Origin: Bacteroidota bacterium
GTDB taxonomy: Bacteria > Bacteroidota > Bacteroidia > Chitinophagales > Chitinophagaceae
DNA: 64,000 bases
Assembly (NCBI GenBank): GCA_005882315.1
Contig: VBAR01000001.1
Span: 2,615,736 to 2,679,735 of the forward strand
Direction of reading: 5' to 3'
A model generated the notes under the pieces. The model saw only the letters and a program-made list of their open reading frames with translations, was not told the DNA's origin and ran no database searches. The position numbers and the translations under genes were made by a program. Position 1 is the first letter of the stretch. Each line of letters starts with the position of its first letter. Shown here piece after piece: positions 38,852 to 48,395 of the stretch.

Positions 38852-39463
38852 ATGAAAAAAAATATTTTTTGTGTAATTCTTTTTTTCGTTAGCACAACGG
38901 TATCAGTCATCGCTCAGGAAAAAAATAGCTGGAGTGAAAAAAAAGCCAATACCTGGTTTAAGAAAAAACAATATCTCGGAGGACTCGCTGCAACTCCGCA
39001 TCCAGAAATCAATAAAGTAAAGTTTGCTCAGCAATATCATTTGAACAAAACATATTGGGATAAAGCATTTGCTTTCTTAAAAGACACGGACCTGCAAACA
39101 CTAACCGTTGGCCGGCATGTAATTGATAGCGACAATGTATTTGCTATTGTGCAAGAAGCACCCACGAAAGATTATGATAAAACAACTTTTGAATCACACC
39201 TTAACTATATCGATTTGCAATATGTGATCAGAGGAGAAGAAATGATGGGAAGAACACCTGTTGATTCTGTAAAAGTGGGCAAGCCTTATAACGAGAAAGC
39301 AGACATTGCGTATTATACAGGCGACGGAAAAATTTTTACTGTAAAGGAAAATAGTTTTTTGCTATTCTTTCCCGGAGAAGCACACCGGCCTAATATTACA
39401 CCCGGTGGTAATAAGCTGGTAAAAAAAGTTGTTATAAAAATTAAAGTGGCAAAACAAGAATAA
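38852..39463 (+). CDS. Exported YhcH/YjgK/YiaL (DUF386) family protein
   Basis: A 203-residue protein with a signal peptide (MKKNIFCVILFFVSTTVSVIA, cleaved before QEKN; described here without its full run). The DUF386 cupin-like barrel follows, with GRHVIDSDNVFAIVQE, FESHLNYIDLQYVIRGEE and the closing FLLFFPGEAHRPNIT. Family members such as YhcH act as sugar anomerases or bind sugar acids, and are normally cytoplasmic; export is the unusual point here. A periplasmic mutarotase would speed delivery of the correct anomer to a sugar dehydrogenase. It sits 27 bases after GH127/146 and 58 bases before the second RraA gene. Confidence 0.82.
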   Translation: MKKNIFCVILFFVSTTVSVIAQEKNSWSEKKANTWFKKKQYLGGLAATPHPEINKVKFAQQYHLNKTYWDKAFAFLKDTDLQTLTVGRHVIDSDNVFAIVQEAPTKDYDKTTFESHLNYIDLQYVIRGEEMMGRTPVDSVKVGKPYNEKADIAYYTGDGKIFTVKENSFLLFFPGEAHRPNITPGGNKLVKKVVIKIKVAKQE

Positions 39464-39521
39464 AGCCTGTCAGTTCTTTACTAAACGATAAACAGTTTCA
39501 AATTTATTAAATCATCGATCT

Positions 39522-40448
39522 ATGAAACTACACGGAGTTATTATATCGACAATGCTATTTGTTATTACAATGCATCATAGTGTATTTGCACAAACGATTT
39601 CCAAAGACGAAATGTTATTTCTTACTTCTGAATGGAAGGGTGAACGGTTTGTTGACGGGAGACCTAAAATTCCAGACAGCCTTTTAGTAAGAGCTAAGTA
39701 CATAATGATTGATGATGCATGGACAGTTTTGAAAAATGAAGGATATACAAATCAGTTTGAAGGAAATTGGAAGAGCGTTAATGATACGCCTATGACAGGC
39801 AGAGCGGTAACCGCCATGTACATGCCAAGCCGCCCCGACGTAGAAAAAAACATTAAAGAAAGAGGAGCCATGCAAGGAAGAAAAGGCAATACGAATTCCT
39901 GGCCAATAGATGTGCTAACTAAAGGTGATATATATATTGCCGATGCATTTGGAAAAATTAGCGGCGGATCTATTATGGGGGCAACGTTAGCCAATTCAAT
40001 TTATAGTAAATCAGGTAACGGAGTAATTTTTAATGGCGCAGCCAGGGATTTACAGGAAATAAAAAACATCAAAGGGTTTAATGCATTTGTTCGGGATTTC
40101 CATCCATCTTTTACCGAAGAAATGGTTTTGATGGGACTCAATACTGCTATACGTATTGGCAATGTAATGGTGCTTCCTGGCGATTTGGTAATAGCTCAAA
40201 AAGAGGGAGTACTCTTTGTGCCTGCACATTTAGCAGAACAAGTAGTAAGCACTTCAGAATTTGTTATTCGAAAAGATCAGTTTGGTTATGAAATGGTGAA
40301 AGCTGGTAAATATAGTACCGGCGAAATAGACAGTCAATGGTCAGATGTGATAAAATCTGATTTTTTAAAATGGCTGGAAAAACATCCTGAGTTAGGTAAA
40401 ATGACCCGTGCAGAACTGGACAAAATGATGAGCAAAAGAACATGGTAA
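39522..40448 (+). CDS. Exported RraA-family protein, copy 2
   Basis: A 308-residue paralogue of the RraA protein about 8 kb upstream. Both share a Sec signal (here ending HHSVFAQ), the LTSEWKGERFVDGRPKIPD entry segment, GRAVTAMYMPSRPDV, the GDIYIADAFGKISGGS loop, GNGVIFNGAARDLQEI and a C-terminal QWSDVIKSDFLKWLE helix. The aldolase-type Arg-Asp pair (AARDL) is kept. It may use a different keto-acid from copy 1 or form a hetero-oligomer; neither is known. It is followed 62 bases later by the cupin-lactonase fusion, so it is co-transcribed with lactone-opening enzymes. Confidence 0.82.
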   Translation: MKLHGVIISTMLFVITMHHSVFAQTISKDEMLFLTSEWKGERFVDGRPKIPDSLLVRAKYIMIDDAWTVLKNEGYTNQFEGNWKSVNDTPMTGRAVTAMYMPSRPDVEKNIKERGAMQGRKGNTNSWPIDVLTKGDIYIADAFGKISGGSIMGATLANSIYSKSGNGVIFNGAARDLQEIKNIKGFNAFVRDFHPSFTEEMVLMGLNTAIRIGNVMVLPGDLVIAQKEGVLFVPAHLAEQVVSTSEFVIRKDQFGYEMVKAGKYSTGEIDSQWSDVIKSDFLKWLEKHPELGKMTRAELDKMMSKRTW

Positions 40449-40510
40449 CATCTGCATAATTTGACGCAACAGTAATACTATCATAATTTATAATAAACAC
40501 AACGGGAAAT

Positions 40511-42448
40511 ATGAAATCAACACTAACGAAGAATATTGCTTTCAGCAGTTTTATGCTGTTGTTGGTAATGAGCTTAAGCCAATGTACTTCTTCTTCTTTG
40601 CCTGAATGGCAACAGAAAAATAAGGAACTCATTAAGCAACACAATTTAACTGAACGGGAATTATCTGGTATACCAGCAGTCTCTTTTGAGTCTAATCTTA
40701 AATTAGGAAAAGTAAAAGGATCAGATACTCTTGTAAGTGCCACACTTTATCCTGGCATAACTGCAAAAATTTTCTGGGGGAGTGGTAATATGGTAAGCAT
40801 GTTGCAACTTGAACCCAATGCAAAAATTCCTGAAGAGCTTTTAACCGCAGATAGGTTTGTATTTGTGATGGAAGGTTCAATTGATCAGCTTATCAACGGC
40901 ACAATGGTGAATATGATTGGCCAAAAAAGAGAAGAACCAGATGGCACCCACAGCGGCACTCCAAGAACTGATTTTGTATATCTTGAAAAAGGAACTAAAA
41001 ACTCTCTTACGGCAGGAGCGACCGGAGCAAAACTAATTGAAGTATATAGTCCATTGCGTTTAGATTATCTGCAAAAAGCTGCTGTAAAAAATCTGCCGAC
41101 AGAAATAAAAGATATTGAATCTTTTCAAACACCTAACATTTCTGCTAATAGAGTATATAACCTATACGACATTCAGCTTACACCCATTCTCCCCGGTGCT
41201 CATTCCCGGTTAGTATCCGGAAAAAATACACAGCTGAGTTTTATTTCGATGGAACCGGGATCTATATTTCCACATCATATACATCCTGAAGAACAAATGA
41301 TGTTTGTATTGCGTGGTGAATGTGATGAGATAATTCTTGATGGAGAACAAACAATGAAAACAAATGATGTGGTACGTATTCCCGTCAACATGGTGCATGG
41401 TGCAAAAATTGGTGAATTGGGCTGTGATGCATTGGATATTTTTTGGCCTGCCCGCCCTGATTATTTAGAAAAGCAAAAAACAGCATTAGATGCTTATCAT
41501 GCTATCATTCCTATTGATGCCAAAATAGAACTTTTGGTAGATGGGAAAAAAACAAAACCTGAACTTACTTTCACTGAAGGCCCCAAATGGATGAATGGAA
41601 AAGTTTATTTTTCAAACATGTATTTTGATCAGAAATTCAATGCAAGTCCTCAAAAAAGTTCTACGGTTGAACTGGATCCTAATGGCAGTTACAGTAATAT
41701 AACACAGGGTAAAATGCAAACAAATGGATTGTACCCTTATAAAAATGGGAACCTTCTTGTTTGCGATATGATGGGGCACAGGGTCGTAGAAATGACAACA
41801 AAAGGAGAAGTAGTAAAAGTAATTGCTGATAAGTATGAAGGCAAATCTATTGATGGACCTAATGATGTAATAACCGATGTAAAAGGTGGCGTATATTTTA
41901 CGGATCCCCAGTTTACAATCGAACCAACAAAATTTCAACCTGGTCGTGCAGTCTATTATTCGTCACCACAAGGTAAAGTAATAAGGTTGACAGAGCCGAA
42001 CGAATTTGCTATGCCTAATGGAATTGTGTTATCACCTGATGGCAAAACACTTTACATCAACAACTGCTACGATGATGAATCATGGTATCCGGTAAAAAGT
42101 GAAAAAGATAATTTTATCTGGGCTTATGATGTGAAAGAAGATGGAACTATTGCCAACGGCCGTCAATTTGCAAAGCTATTCCTTACTGGAAATGTAATGG
42201 ACAGAAAAGGCCGTTCTTCCAGTGCAGATGGCATGGCAATTGATAAAATGGGCAACCTGTATGTATGTACGTATTACGGGGTTCAGATTTTTAATAATAA
42301 AGGAGTATTTGTTGGAATGATCAATTTGCCTTCTTTCCCGGTGAGTCTTTGCTTTGGAGATGCTGATATGAAAACATTGTATATCGTAAGTTACAGCAAG
42401 GTGTATAAACTGCGTACAAATATGGAAGGGTATATAAATTATTTATAA
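40511..42448 (+). CDS. Double-cupin and SMP-30 lactonase fusion lipoprotein
   Basis: A 645-residue lipoprotein (lipobox ending SLSQC, Cys about residue 24). Residues about 60-335 are two cupin domains; the second has the metal-site block HHIHPEEQMMFVLRGE and a later MVHGAKIGE histidine. Residues about 345-645 form an SMP-30 propeller with FTEGPKWM, DGPNDVITD and SADGMAID supplying the Glu, Asn and Asp metal ligands. One polypeptide would thus couple a cupin activity (sugar binding, isomerisation or oxidation) to lactone hydrolysis on the outside of the cell membrane. Separate cupin and SMP-30 genes are usual; this fusion is notable. It lies 69 bases before another lactonase gene. Confidence 0.82.
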   Translation: MKSTLTKNIAFSSFMLLLVMSLSQCTSSSLPEWQQKNKELIKQHNLTERELSGIPAVSFESNLKLGKVKGSDTLVSATLYPGITAKIFWGSGNMVSMLQLEPNAKIPEELLTADRFVFVMEGSIDQLINGTMVNMIGQKREEPDGTHSGTPRTDFVYLEKGTKNSLTAGATGAKLIEVYSPLRLDYLQKAAVKNLPTEIKDIESFQTPNISANRVYNLYDIQLTPILPGAHSRLVSGKNTQLSFISMEPGSIFPHHIHPEEQMMFVLRGECDEIILDGEQTMKTNDVVRIPVNMVHGAKIGELGCDALDIFWPARPDYLEKQKTALDAYHAIIPIDAKIELLVDGKKTKPELTFTEGPKWMNGKVYFSNMYFDQKFNASPQKSSTVELDPNGSYSNITQGKMQTNGLYPYKNGNLLVCDMMGHRVVEMTTKGEVVKVIADKYEGKSIDGPNDVITDVKGGVYFTDPQFTIEPTKFQPGRAVYYSSPQGKVIRLTEPNEFAMPNGIVLSPDGKTLYINNCYDDESWYPVKSEKDNFIWAYDVKEDGTIANGRQFAKLFLTGNVMDRKGRSSSADGMAIDKMGNLYVCTYYGVQIFNNKGVFVGMINLPSFPVSLCFGDADMKTLYIVSYSKVYKLRTNMEGYINYL

Positions 42449-42516
42449 ATCAAACTTGAAAATAGATAATTTAATAGGCAGATTTATTCTTTCATTAAAT
42501 AATATAAACAGGCAAT

Positions 42517-43512
42517 ATGAAAAAAATTACGACTCTCATTTTATTAGTTTCTGTATTTTTTTCCGGGCACACACAGGAAAACAAACCCGGAACAGGAACT
42601 ATTGAATTTATTTCAACCAAACTTTCCAAGCTTATAAACAAAGATGCGAAGATCGAAATAGTTGCGGAAGGCTTTCAGTTTACTGAGGGACCATTATGGA
42701 TTGAGAAAGAGAAAATGCTTTTGCTGTCCGATGTTCCCGGCAATACTATTTATAAATGGACAGAAGCAAATGGTAAAGAAGTTTATGTGAAACCCGGTGG
42801 TTATACAGATACTGCAAAGCGTGGCGGGTTTATGGGCCCGGATGCACTTGCTCTTTCTAAGGATGGAAAATTATTGGTGTGCCAGCATGGCGACAGAAGA
42901 ATTGCAATAATGGATGCGCCACTCAATGCGCCGCAATCAAAATTTATTACAGCAGTGGGAAAGTATGATGGTAAAAGATTAAATAGTCCTAATGATCTTT
43001 TTCTTACTGCCAGCGGCGATCTTTATTTTACTGATCCATCCTATGGCCTTGAAAGAGGAGCAAGAGATCCAAAAAAAGAAATTCCTTACCAGGGTGTTTA
43101 TAAGATGGATAAAGATGGAAAGATTACACTGCTAATCGATTCTTTAGAGTCGCCAAATGGTATTGGTATTTTACCTGGTGGTAAAACACTATTAGTATCA
43201 AATACAGAAGGAAGACAAAGAGGTTGGTATGCCTATGATATTTCAAATGATGGGTCATTAGCGAATGGCAGAACTTTCTATAACCCGGGAACTGAGAAAG
43301 GTATGGGTGGTTGTGATGGTTTTAAAATAGATAAGAAAGGAAATGTATTTGCAACAGGACCAGGTGGTATCTGGATCTTTACTAAAACTGGGGAACTGAT
43401 TGGCAAGATAAAAATTAATGGAACAAGCGTTGCCAATTGTGCTTTATCTCCTGATGGCAAAACAATTTATCTTACTGCCACCAAATATTTGTTGAGAGTG
43501 AAGATGCGATAA
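42517..43512 (+). CDS. Secreted SMP-30/gluconolactonase
   Basis: A 331-residue protein with a signal peptide (ending FFSGHTQ) and a single SMP-30/LRE propeller. Metal ligands are Glu in FTEGPLW, Asn in NSPNDLFL and Asp in GGCDGFKID. FTDPSYGLERG and the SPNGIGI strand are typical of bacterial gluconolactonases. It hydrolyses an aldonolactone outside the cytoplasm, most likely the product of a periplasmic sugar dehydrogenase. It is the last gene of block B and converges with the sialate-esterase-like gene 30 bases away; no terminator hairpin is obvious in that short gap. Confidence 0.88.
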   Translation: MKKITTLILLVSVFFSGHTQENKPGTGTIEFISTKLSKLINKDAKIEIVAEGFQFTEGPLWIEKEKMLLLSDVPGNTIYKWTEANGKEVYVKPGGYTDTAKRGGFMGPDALALSKDGKLLVCQHGDRRIAIMDAPLNAPQSKFITAVGKYDGKRLNSPNDLFLTASGDLYFTDPSYGLERGARDPKKEIPYQGVYKMDKDGKITLLIDSLESPNGIGILPGGKTLLVSNTEGRQRGWYAYDISNDGSLANGRTFYNPGTEKGMGGCDGFKIDKKGNVFATGPGGIWIFTKTGELIGKIKINGTSVANCALSPDGKTIYLTATKYLLRVKMR

Positions 43513-43542
43513 ACAACTTGTTGCAAGCAGCGAAAATGTAAT

Positions 43543-44961
43543 TTATTGTTTCGCAGGCACCACCTCCCAGTTATCTGTCCTGAAAGGTATAAGAGGCAAT
43601 CCTTCTTTATTAAATACATTTGACATGCCTGTGTTGCTGAATGAAAACCGGACGGCAACAGGATTGCTGATCCGTTTATTGGAAACAACGATTCTATCCT
43701 TTTCTATTTTAACTTCAGCAGGCAAAAAGTTTTGATCAGTTCCTGCGATGAGAAATTCAGTGGGTGTTCCGTCACCTTTTACCATGAAGCCGTTAGGAGC
43801 ATTATCAAAATACAGGTTGATCTTTGCTTTGCTTGCATCCATTCTTTTAAACTTCGGGTTTAAATAAACAGGTGCCGGAATGTTTTGTTTATACGTTTCA
43901 GCTAAAGCAATATTTGCCAGTCGTAAGCCTACATCTAATTTATTTTTTGGATGCTGGTCTTTTACATTGTCAACAAGATCGGTGATGACCACCATACCTG
44001 TCTTTGGATATGATAGCGAACGGGTTTGTTGTTCCATCAGCAACGCTCCTTCAAATGTGTATTCATATGTGTACGGTGCTATCTGCACATAATAGAAAGG
44101 AAAATCCTGTTCAAATTGTTTGCGCCATGCACCGATCATGCCGGTAAACATTTTTTCATAGGTGCTGGCCCGTGCAGTATTCCCTTCGCCCTGGTACCAG
44201 ATAACACCTGCAATAGTATAATTTGAAATGGGATAAATCATTGCATTGTAAATAAGTCCCGGAGTATTCGGCCTGTATGTAACATTTCTTATTTTTGTAG
44301 CAGCTTCTTTCATGGCCGGGTCGCTGTTAAGTACTTCAACAGGTTCCCATAATTCAACCGGTGTACCACTCCATGCCGACTGTATAAGACCGATGGGAAC
44401 ATTATTAAGTTCCTGATGCAGTTTTTTTCCGAAGAAATAACCGGCAGCACTAAAGCGACGTAGTGTCTCTTCATTACAAGAGACCCATTGCCCTTCGGCA
44501 TGATCTTGTGGATATTCAGCAGTTTTTTTGGCAACAGTGAAGAACCGTATCTTATCATTATTGCTTTTTGTGCCTTCTTCTTTTATATGTTGTGTGTTGC
44601 TCATTTCCATATTTGACTGCCCGGAGCATATCCATACTTCACCGATCAAAATATTTTCCAAAACGATGGTGTTGATCCTGCTTTTGATAGTAATAGTATA
44701 TGGTCCACCTGCAGAAGGGGTGCTGATCTTTGCTTTCCATTTTCCGCTATTAGGGGCCTGTACAGAATCAACAGTTGTTTTCCAGGAACAGGTAATGGTA
44801 AAACGTTCGCTGGGGTCTGACCACCCCCATAGAGTAGCTTGTGAATTTTGCTGTAACACCATGTTGCTGCTCATGACAGGCGGCAGCCGGATAATGGCAA
44901 ACAATTTTGAAAAAAATGAAACATAAATAAAGCAATAACAAAGAAGAAACAGTTTTTTCAT
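43543..44961 (-). CDS. Sialate O-acetylesterase-family (SASA) carbohydrate esterase
   Basis: A 472-residue secreted protein. After the signal peptide an N-terminal beta domain starts LPPVMSSNMVLQQ, then the SGNH core shows the nucleophile in VWICSGQSNMEMS, GLIQSAWSGTPVELWEP, the GVIWYQGEGN block and a DQHP motif near residue 340 with the probable catalytic Asp/His. It is somewhat shorter than typical members. In plant-polysaccharide clusters such proteins are thought to remove acetyl groups from xylan or pectin rather than from sialic acid. It begins the last minus-strand block's terminal part, 138 bases beyond the S9-like gene. Confidence 0.85.
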   Translation of the reverse strand: MKKLFLLCYCFIYVSFFSKLFAIIRLPPVMSSNMVLQQNSQATLWGWSDPSERFTITCSWKTTVDSVQAPNSGKWKAKISTPSAGGPYTITIKSRINTIVLENILIGEVWICSGQSNMEMSNTQHIKEEGTKSNNDKIRFFTVAKKTAEYPQDHAEGQWVSCNEETLRRFSAAGYFFGKKLHQELNNVPIGLIQSAWSGTPVELWEPVEVLNSDPAMKEAATKIRNVTYRPNTPGLIYNAMIYPISNYTIAGVIWYQGEGNTARASTYEKMFTGMIGAWRKQFEQDFPFYYVQIAPYTYEYTFEGALLMEQQTRSLSYPKTGMVVITDLVDNVKDQHPKNKLDVGLRLANIALAETYKQNIPAPVYLNPKFKRMDASKAKINLYFDNAPNGFMVKGDGTPTEFLIAGTDQNFLPAEVKIEKDRIVVSNKRISNPVAVRFSFSNTGMSNVFNKEGLPLIPFRTDNWEVVPAKQ

Positions 44962-45099
44962 ATTGAAAGTTTATGAATTTTAAATTTACAGTTTACGACA
45001 CTAAAAATTTTCTTTTCTCCTGTTCGAAAATTAATCATTCTTATGATGGTGGTCTGTTCGCAGAATAGATACACAAATCCATTAATGACAATGATAGCA

Positions 45100-46065
45100 T
45101 TATTCGTGTTTCTGTTCTATGTATTCTAATGCCTGCTTGCTCAACATATCATGTCCGCCTTCAAAAATAGTAAGCATAACATTTTTTGACGATTTCTGAT
45201 AATAGATCAGCTTACCGCCAATTTTTTTAGTTGTATCTGATACCCGGAATGTCTGTGTGTCAACCATTCTTTTTTCATCTTCTTTACTTACATATTTTGA
45301 AACATCTTTTTCCTTATAATCAGCGATAATTTTGTTGTAGAAACTGATAGATTGTGAAATAGGAACAACACCAATGTTGTGTCCATCATGAATACCGGCG
45401 AATATCTGTAACGTACTTTTTTTTCTTTTTTTAACCGGAGTTGTCCAAACAAGTGGAGAACGTTCTATCGCTTTTAGCGAATCAAAGTTGTTCCCAGCTC
45501 CTATACAGCTAATGATCTCCCTTGGATATTTATTTTTCCTTTCAACAGATTGTTTATACCATGCCGCCAGGTCAGATATAGAAGCCCACGCAGAAAAAGC
45601 TTTAATAGTATGACGGGATTTCATATACATAGACAAGGTTGCATATCCCCCTCCGCTATATCCAATTATGTAAATTTGCTTTTTGTCAACATTCATATTT
45701 TTTAATGCCCAATCAATACATTCGTCTATATCGGCAATTACAAATTCACTGCAACAAGCTTTTGGATGGTTGTTTACACCACGGAAATTCGGAAATACAT
45801 AATTATAGTTTTTAGTTTTTGCGATAACATCAAGATCAAGTGTTTTCAGAGAATCAGCGGGGTAGCTCCAGGAATGGAGCTGTACAATCAAAGGTTTCGA
45901 CTTTTTATCTGTGGATTTATAATAATAAAAAACCTGGGTATTCCCATCCAGCGTAGACTTAATGCTGTCCTTATTCAAAAAAGCTTCCTGATTATTCTGG
46001 GTAGCGCTTCGCCCGATAGACAGATAACTGAATATCCAAAATAGGGGTGTCAGGAAAAATTTCAT
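45100..46065 (-). CDS. Secreted alpha/beta hydrolase, prolyl-oligopeptidase/esterase type
   Basis: A 321-residue exported alpha/beta hydrolase. The N-terminus is a signal peptide (MKFFLTPLFWIFSYLSIG). The nucleophile elbow is IIGYSGGGYATL, preceded by VDKKQIY and a DIDECIDWAL helix; the catalytic His is in FEGGHDML near the C-terminus and the Asp is probably in AGIHDGHN. The fold is that of S9-like peptidases and carbohydrate esterases; no beta-propeller is present, so it is not a full prolyl oligopeptidase. Among GH51 and SASA genes, a carbohydrate ester substrate is more likely than a peptide. It is 73 bases downstream of GH51. Confidence 0.7.
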   Translation of the reverse strand: MKFFLTPLFWIFSYLSIGRSATQNNQEAFLNKDSIKSTLDGNTQVFYYYKSTDKKSKPLIVQLHSWSYPADSLKTLDLDVIAKTKNYNYVFPNFRGVNNHPKACCSEFVIADIDECIDWALKNMNVDKKQIYIIGYSGGGYATLSMYMKSRHTIKAFSAWASISDLAAWYKQSVERKNKYPREIISCIGAGNNFDSLKAIERSPLVWTTPVKKRKKSTLQIFAGIHDGHNIGVVPISQSISFYNKIIADYKEKDVSKYVSKEDEKRMVDTQTFRVSDTTKKIGGKLIYYQKSSKNVMLTIFEGGHDMLSKQALEYIEQKHE

Positions 46066-46138
46066 AAATAATGAAGTTGTTTTTAAAAAAATTATATTTT
46101 ATGATAGATACAATGAATATTGAGATTTGATCTTTTTA

Positions 46139-48283
46139 CTACTTGCTGGTTTGTAATTGATATATGCTTACCGAGTAAGGATCAAGTGTCCTTGTAAAAG
46201 TTGAAGCCACGACTTTTATTTTTGAAGTTGTCGGTATGATCTTTTCAGGATCAGTAATTGTATTAGTATCCTCCGGTTTATCACCTTTGATAACAATTAA
46301 TGTCGCATCAGGTAATATTTTACCAACGCCTTTTAAGCTTACTTCGAGTGATTGCTGTTTGCCAATTGTATTTACAACTTTAAGATAAATAACTCCTGTT
46401 TTTTCATCCTTTGTAGCAGAATAAAAAACAGTAGGAACTTGCGGCGCTATTGTTATACCATCAGTACTATCTCTCCGGGTAAGTGGTCTGGGTTGTGTGG
46501 GAATATTTTTTGCGGTCGTGTTTACTATCATGTTGCCTAAATAATTCCCAAATAATTTTTGTACGTAATAAGCAGGCGATCCGTAACTGCTCAATGCATT
46601 GTAACCAATCAGGTCAGAATCCCACTGCCATGCTTTGGGAGCAGTGGCAGTAGCGGTATTTACATTCACAAACAACGGAGCATAGCAAGACATGATAATA
46701 AGATCTGAATTACGTTCCATACCAGTCATCCAGGCGGCATCACCCAAAGCAGCATTCAAATTAGTAGTTGGTGCGCCTTCACGGGTGGCCCATTCTCCAA
46801 CAAATATTTTAGCGCCTTTGCGATCATACTTATCATATTGCGAAGCATTTTCCCACATGGCCCATGAGTTGCGGTAATAATGTTCATCAAGTACAGCAGG
46901 TTTTTTCCCTGACTTTACTTTCAGATCGGGATATTGTGCATCAGCGATCGTTGAAATGCAAATCAACTGAGGATATTTTTTTTCTATAGCTTCTCTGAAT
47001 TGTGTGAACCTTCCATCATAGCTGCCTGATCTGTCAAACCAATCTTCATTGCCGATCTCTATATAGGTTAGCTTAAATGGTTTTGGGTGACCATCCGCTG
47101 CACGTTTAGCTCCCCAGTAAGTTTTTACATCTCCTATTGCATACTCAATTTCATCTAATGCATCATCTACATAAGGTTTTAAAAGCGGGCCTGCATCAAC
47201 ATGATCACCATTTAATGAATAACCAGCATATACTCCTAACACTGCTTCCCCTCCAATATCTTCACACCATTTTAAAAACTCGAAGTATCCCAAACCATCA
47301 GATGCACGATAACCCCACGACCCTTTATGACCCGCTCTGTTTTCGATTGGGCCTAAAGTTTCTTTCCATGGAAAAGCATCTGTGATCAATGGCCCTTCCA
47401 GGTAGTTACCACCTGGGAAGCGTAAGAATTTAGGTTTCATATCAACCATCATTTGCATAATGTCTGGTCTGAAACCATTGGGTGAGTTCTTATATGTTGG
47501 AGGAAATAATGAAACAAGATTAAAATAATATAAACCTGTGCGGGTAGTTGAAATAACAAACCGTGCATCGGTTGTTGGTTTTACATTAGCAGCGGTAGTT
47601 AATATCAGTTCATATTTTTTCCAGAATGTGCTTTTTGCCAAATCAATTGTGCCGGATGCATAAACTATTTTACCATCATTACTTTCAATCGTTACTGTAA
47701 TCGGGCCGGCTGTATTATCATCAATGACAGGGGCAGTTGGCTGTGCAGGTTGTTGTGAACCCGGACGCCGAAATGGTTGAATACTTCCTGTACCTTTTAT
47801 ATAGAATGATGCTTTATAAGTAGTATTAGGTTTTACAGGTATTCCCCAATAACCTTCATTTGCAATGCCCACTCTGCTCCCTGCTTTTTCTACGGTAAGC
47901 CGTAAGCAACTTTGCAGTGCACGGTTGATCGCATGACGCCGTTCATCAAAAGGAACATTGTCCTGTGTTGCTGCAATGATTTTCATTGTTGCTTTTGAAC
48001 TGTTGGTATCTTCCTGTATAAGGCTCCATCCTTCAGGTTTGAGTGGATTGTCTTTAAATATTCTATTGCGTATCAATTCCGCATACAGACCACCGTCATA
48101 GGAATGATTAATTTCCTCTGTCATTAACCCGTAAAGCATGGGACTTACTTTCGCACCAGGTTTTGTTAAGTCCAAAGTTAATGAGGTAGTTTGGGCATTT
48201 GCAGAAGGAACTATAAAGCTCCATAAACCAAACCCCAGGAAACTTATTTTTAGAAGCCGGTTTTTTAGCTTGCTCTTTTTCAT
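46139..48283 (-). CDS. GH51 alpha-L-arabinofuranosidase
   Basis: The ATG at 48283 is chosen because it sits directly before the signal peptide (MKKSKLKNRLLK to SANAQ); the frame opens 12 codons earlier. The 714-residue enzyme has a GH51 barrel with acid/base Glu413 (IEIGNEDW) and nucleophile Glu497 (IFVGEWATREG), and the FLRFPGGNYLEG block. A carbohydrate-binding-like jelly roll is inserted at about 90-270, with a Pro-rich Gln/Pro loop (FRRPGSQQPAQP). GH51 enzymes release alpha-L-arabinofuranose from arabinan and arabinoxylan with retention. It is one of several arabinose-releasing enzymes here. Confidence 0.92.
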   Translation of the reverse strand: MKKSKLKNRLLKISFLGFGLWSFIVPSANAQTTSLTLDLTKPGAKVSPMLYGLMTEEINHSYDGGLYAELIRNRIFKDNPLKPEGWSLIQEDTNSSKATMKIIAATQDNVPFDERRHAINRALQSCLRLTVEKAGSRVGIANEGYWGIPVKPNTTYKASFYIKGTGSIQPFRRPGSQQPAQPTAPVIDDNTAGPITVTIESNDGKIVYASGTIDLAKSTFWKKYELILTTAANVKPTTDARFVISTTRTGLYYFNLVSLFPPTYKNSPNGFRPDIMQMMVDMKPKFLRFPGGNYLEGPLITDAFPWKETLGPIENRAGHKGSWGYRASDGLGYFEFLKWCEDIGGEAVLGVYAGYSLNGDHVDAGPLLKPYVDDALDEIEYAIGDVKTYWGAKRAADGHPKPFKLTYIEIGNEDWFDRSGSYDGRFTQFREAIEKKYPQLICISTIADAQYPDLKVKSGKKPAVLDEHYYRNSWAMWENASQYDKYDRKGAKIFVGEWATREGAPTTNLNAALGDAAWMTGMERNSDLIIMSCYAPLFVNVNTATATAPKAWQWDSDLIGYNALSSYGSPAYYVQKLFGNYLGNMIVNTTAKNIPTQPRPLTRRDSTDGITIAPQVPTVFYSATKDEKTGVIYLKVVNTIGKQQSLEVSLKGVGKILPDATLIVIKGDKPEDTNTITDPEKIIPTTSKIKVVASTFTRTLDPYSVSIYQLQTSK

Positions 48284-48395
48284 TTGTCCAGTGTATTTAT
48301 AGTTGTTGATTGTATCCATTAATAATTATATCTGTTCTTGCTAAAACTGGTTATGTAAAATTGATATATTGTTTTTTTGAATTGTCAACAATAAT

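Noticed and set aside
40264-40743. 159-codon minus-strand open frame across the RraA/cupin-lactonase junction
   Set aside because: It overlaps two well-supported genes and the intergenic spacer and has no family resemblance.
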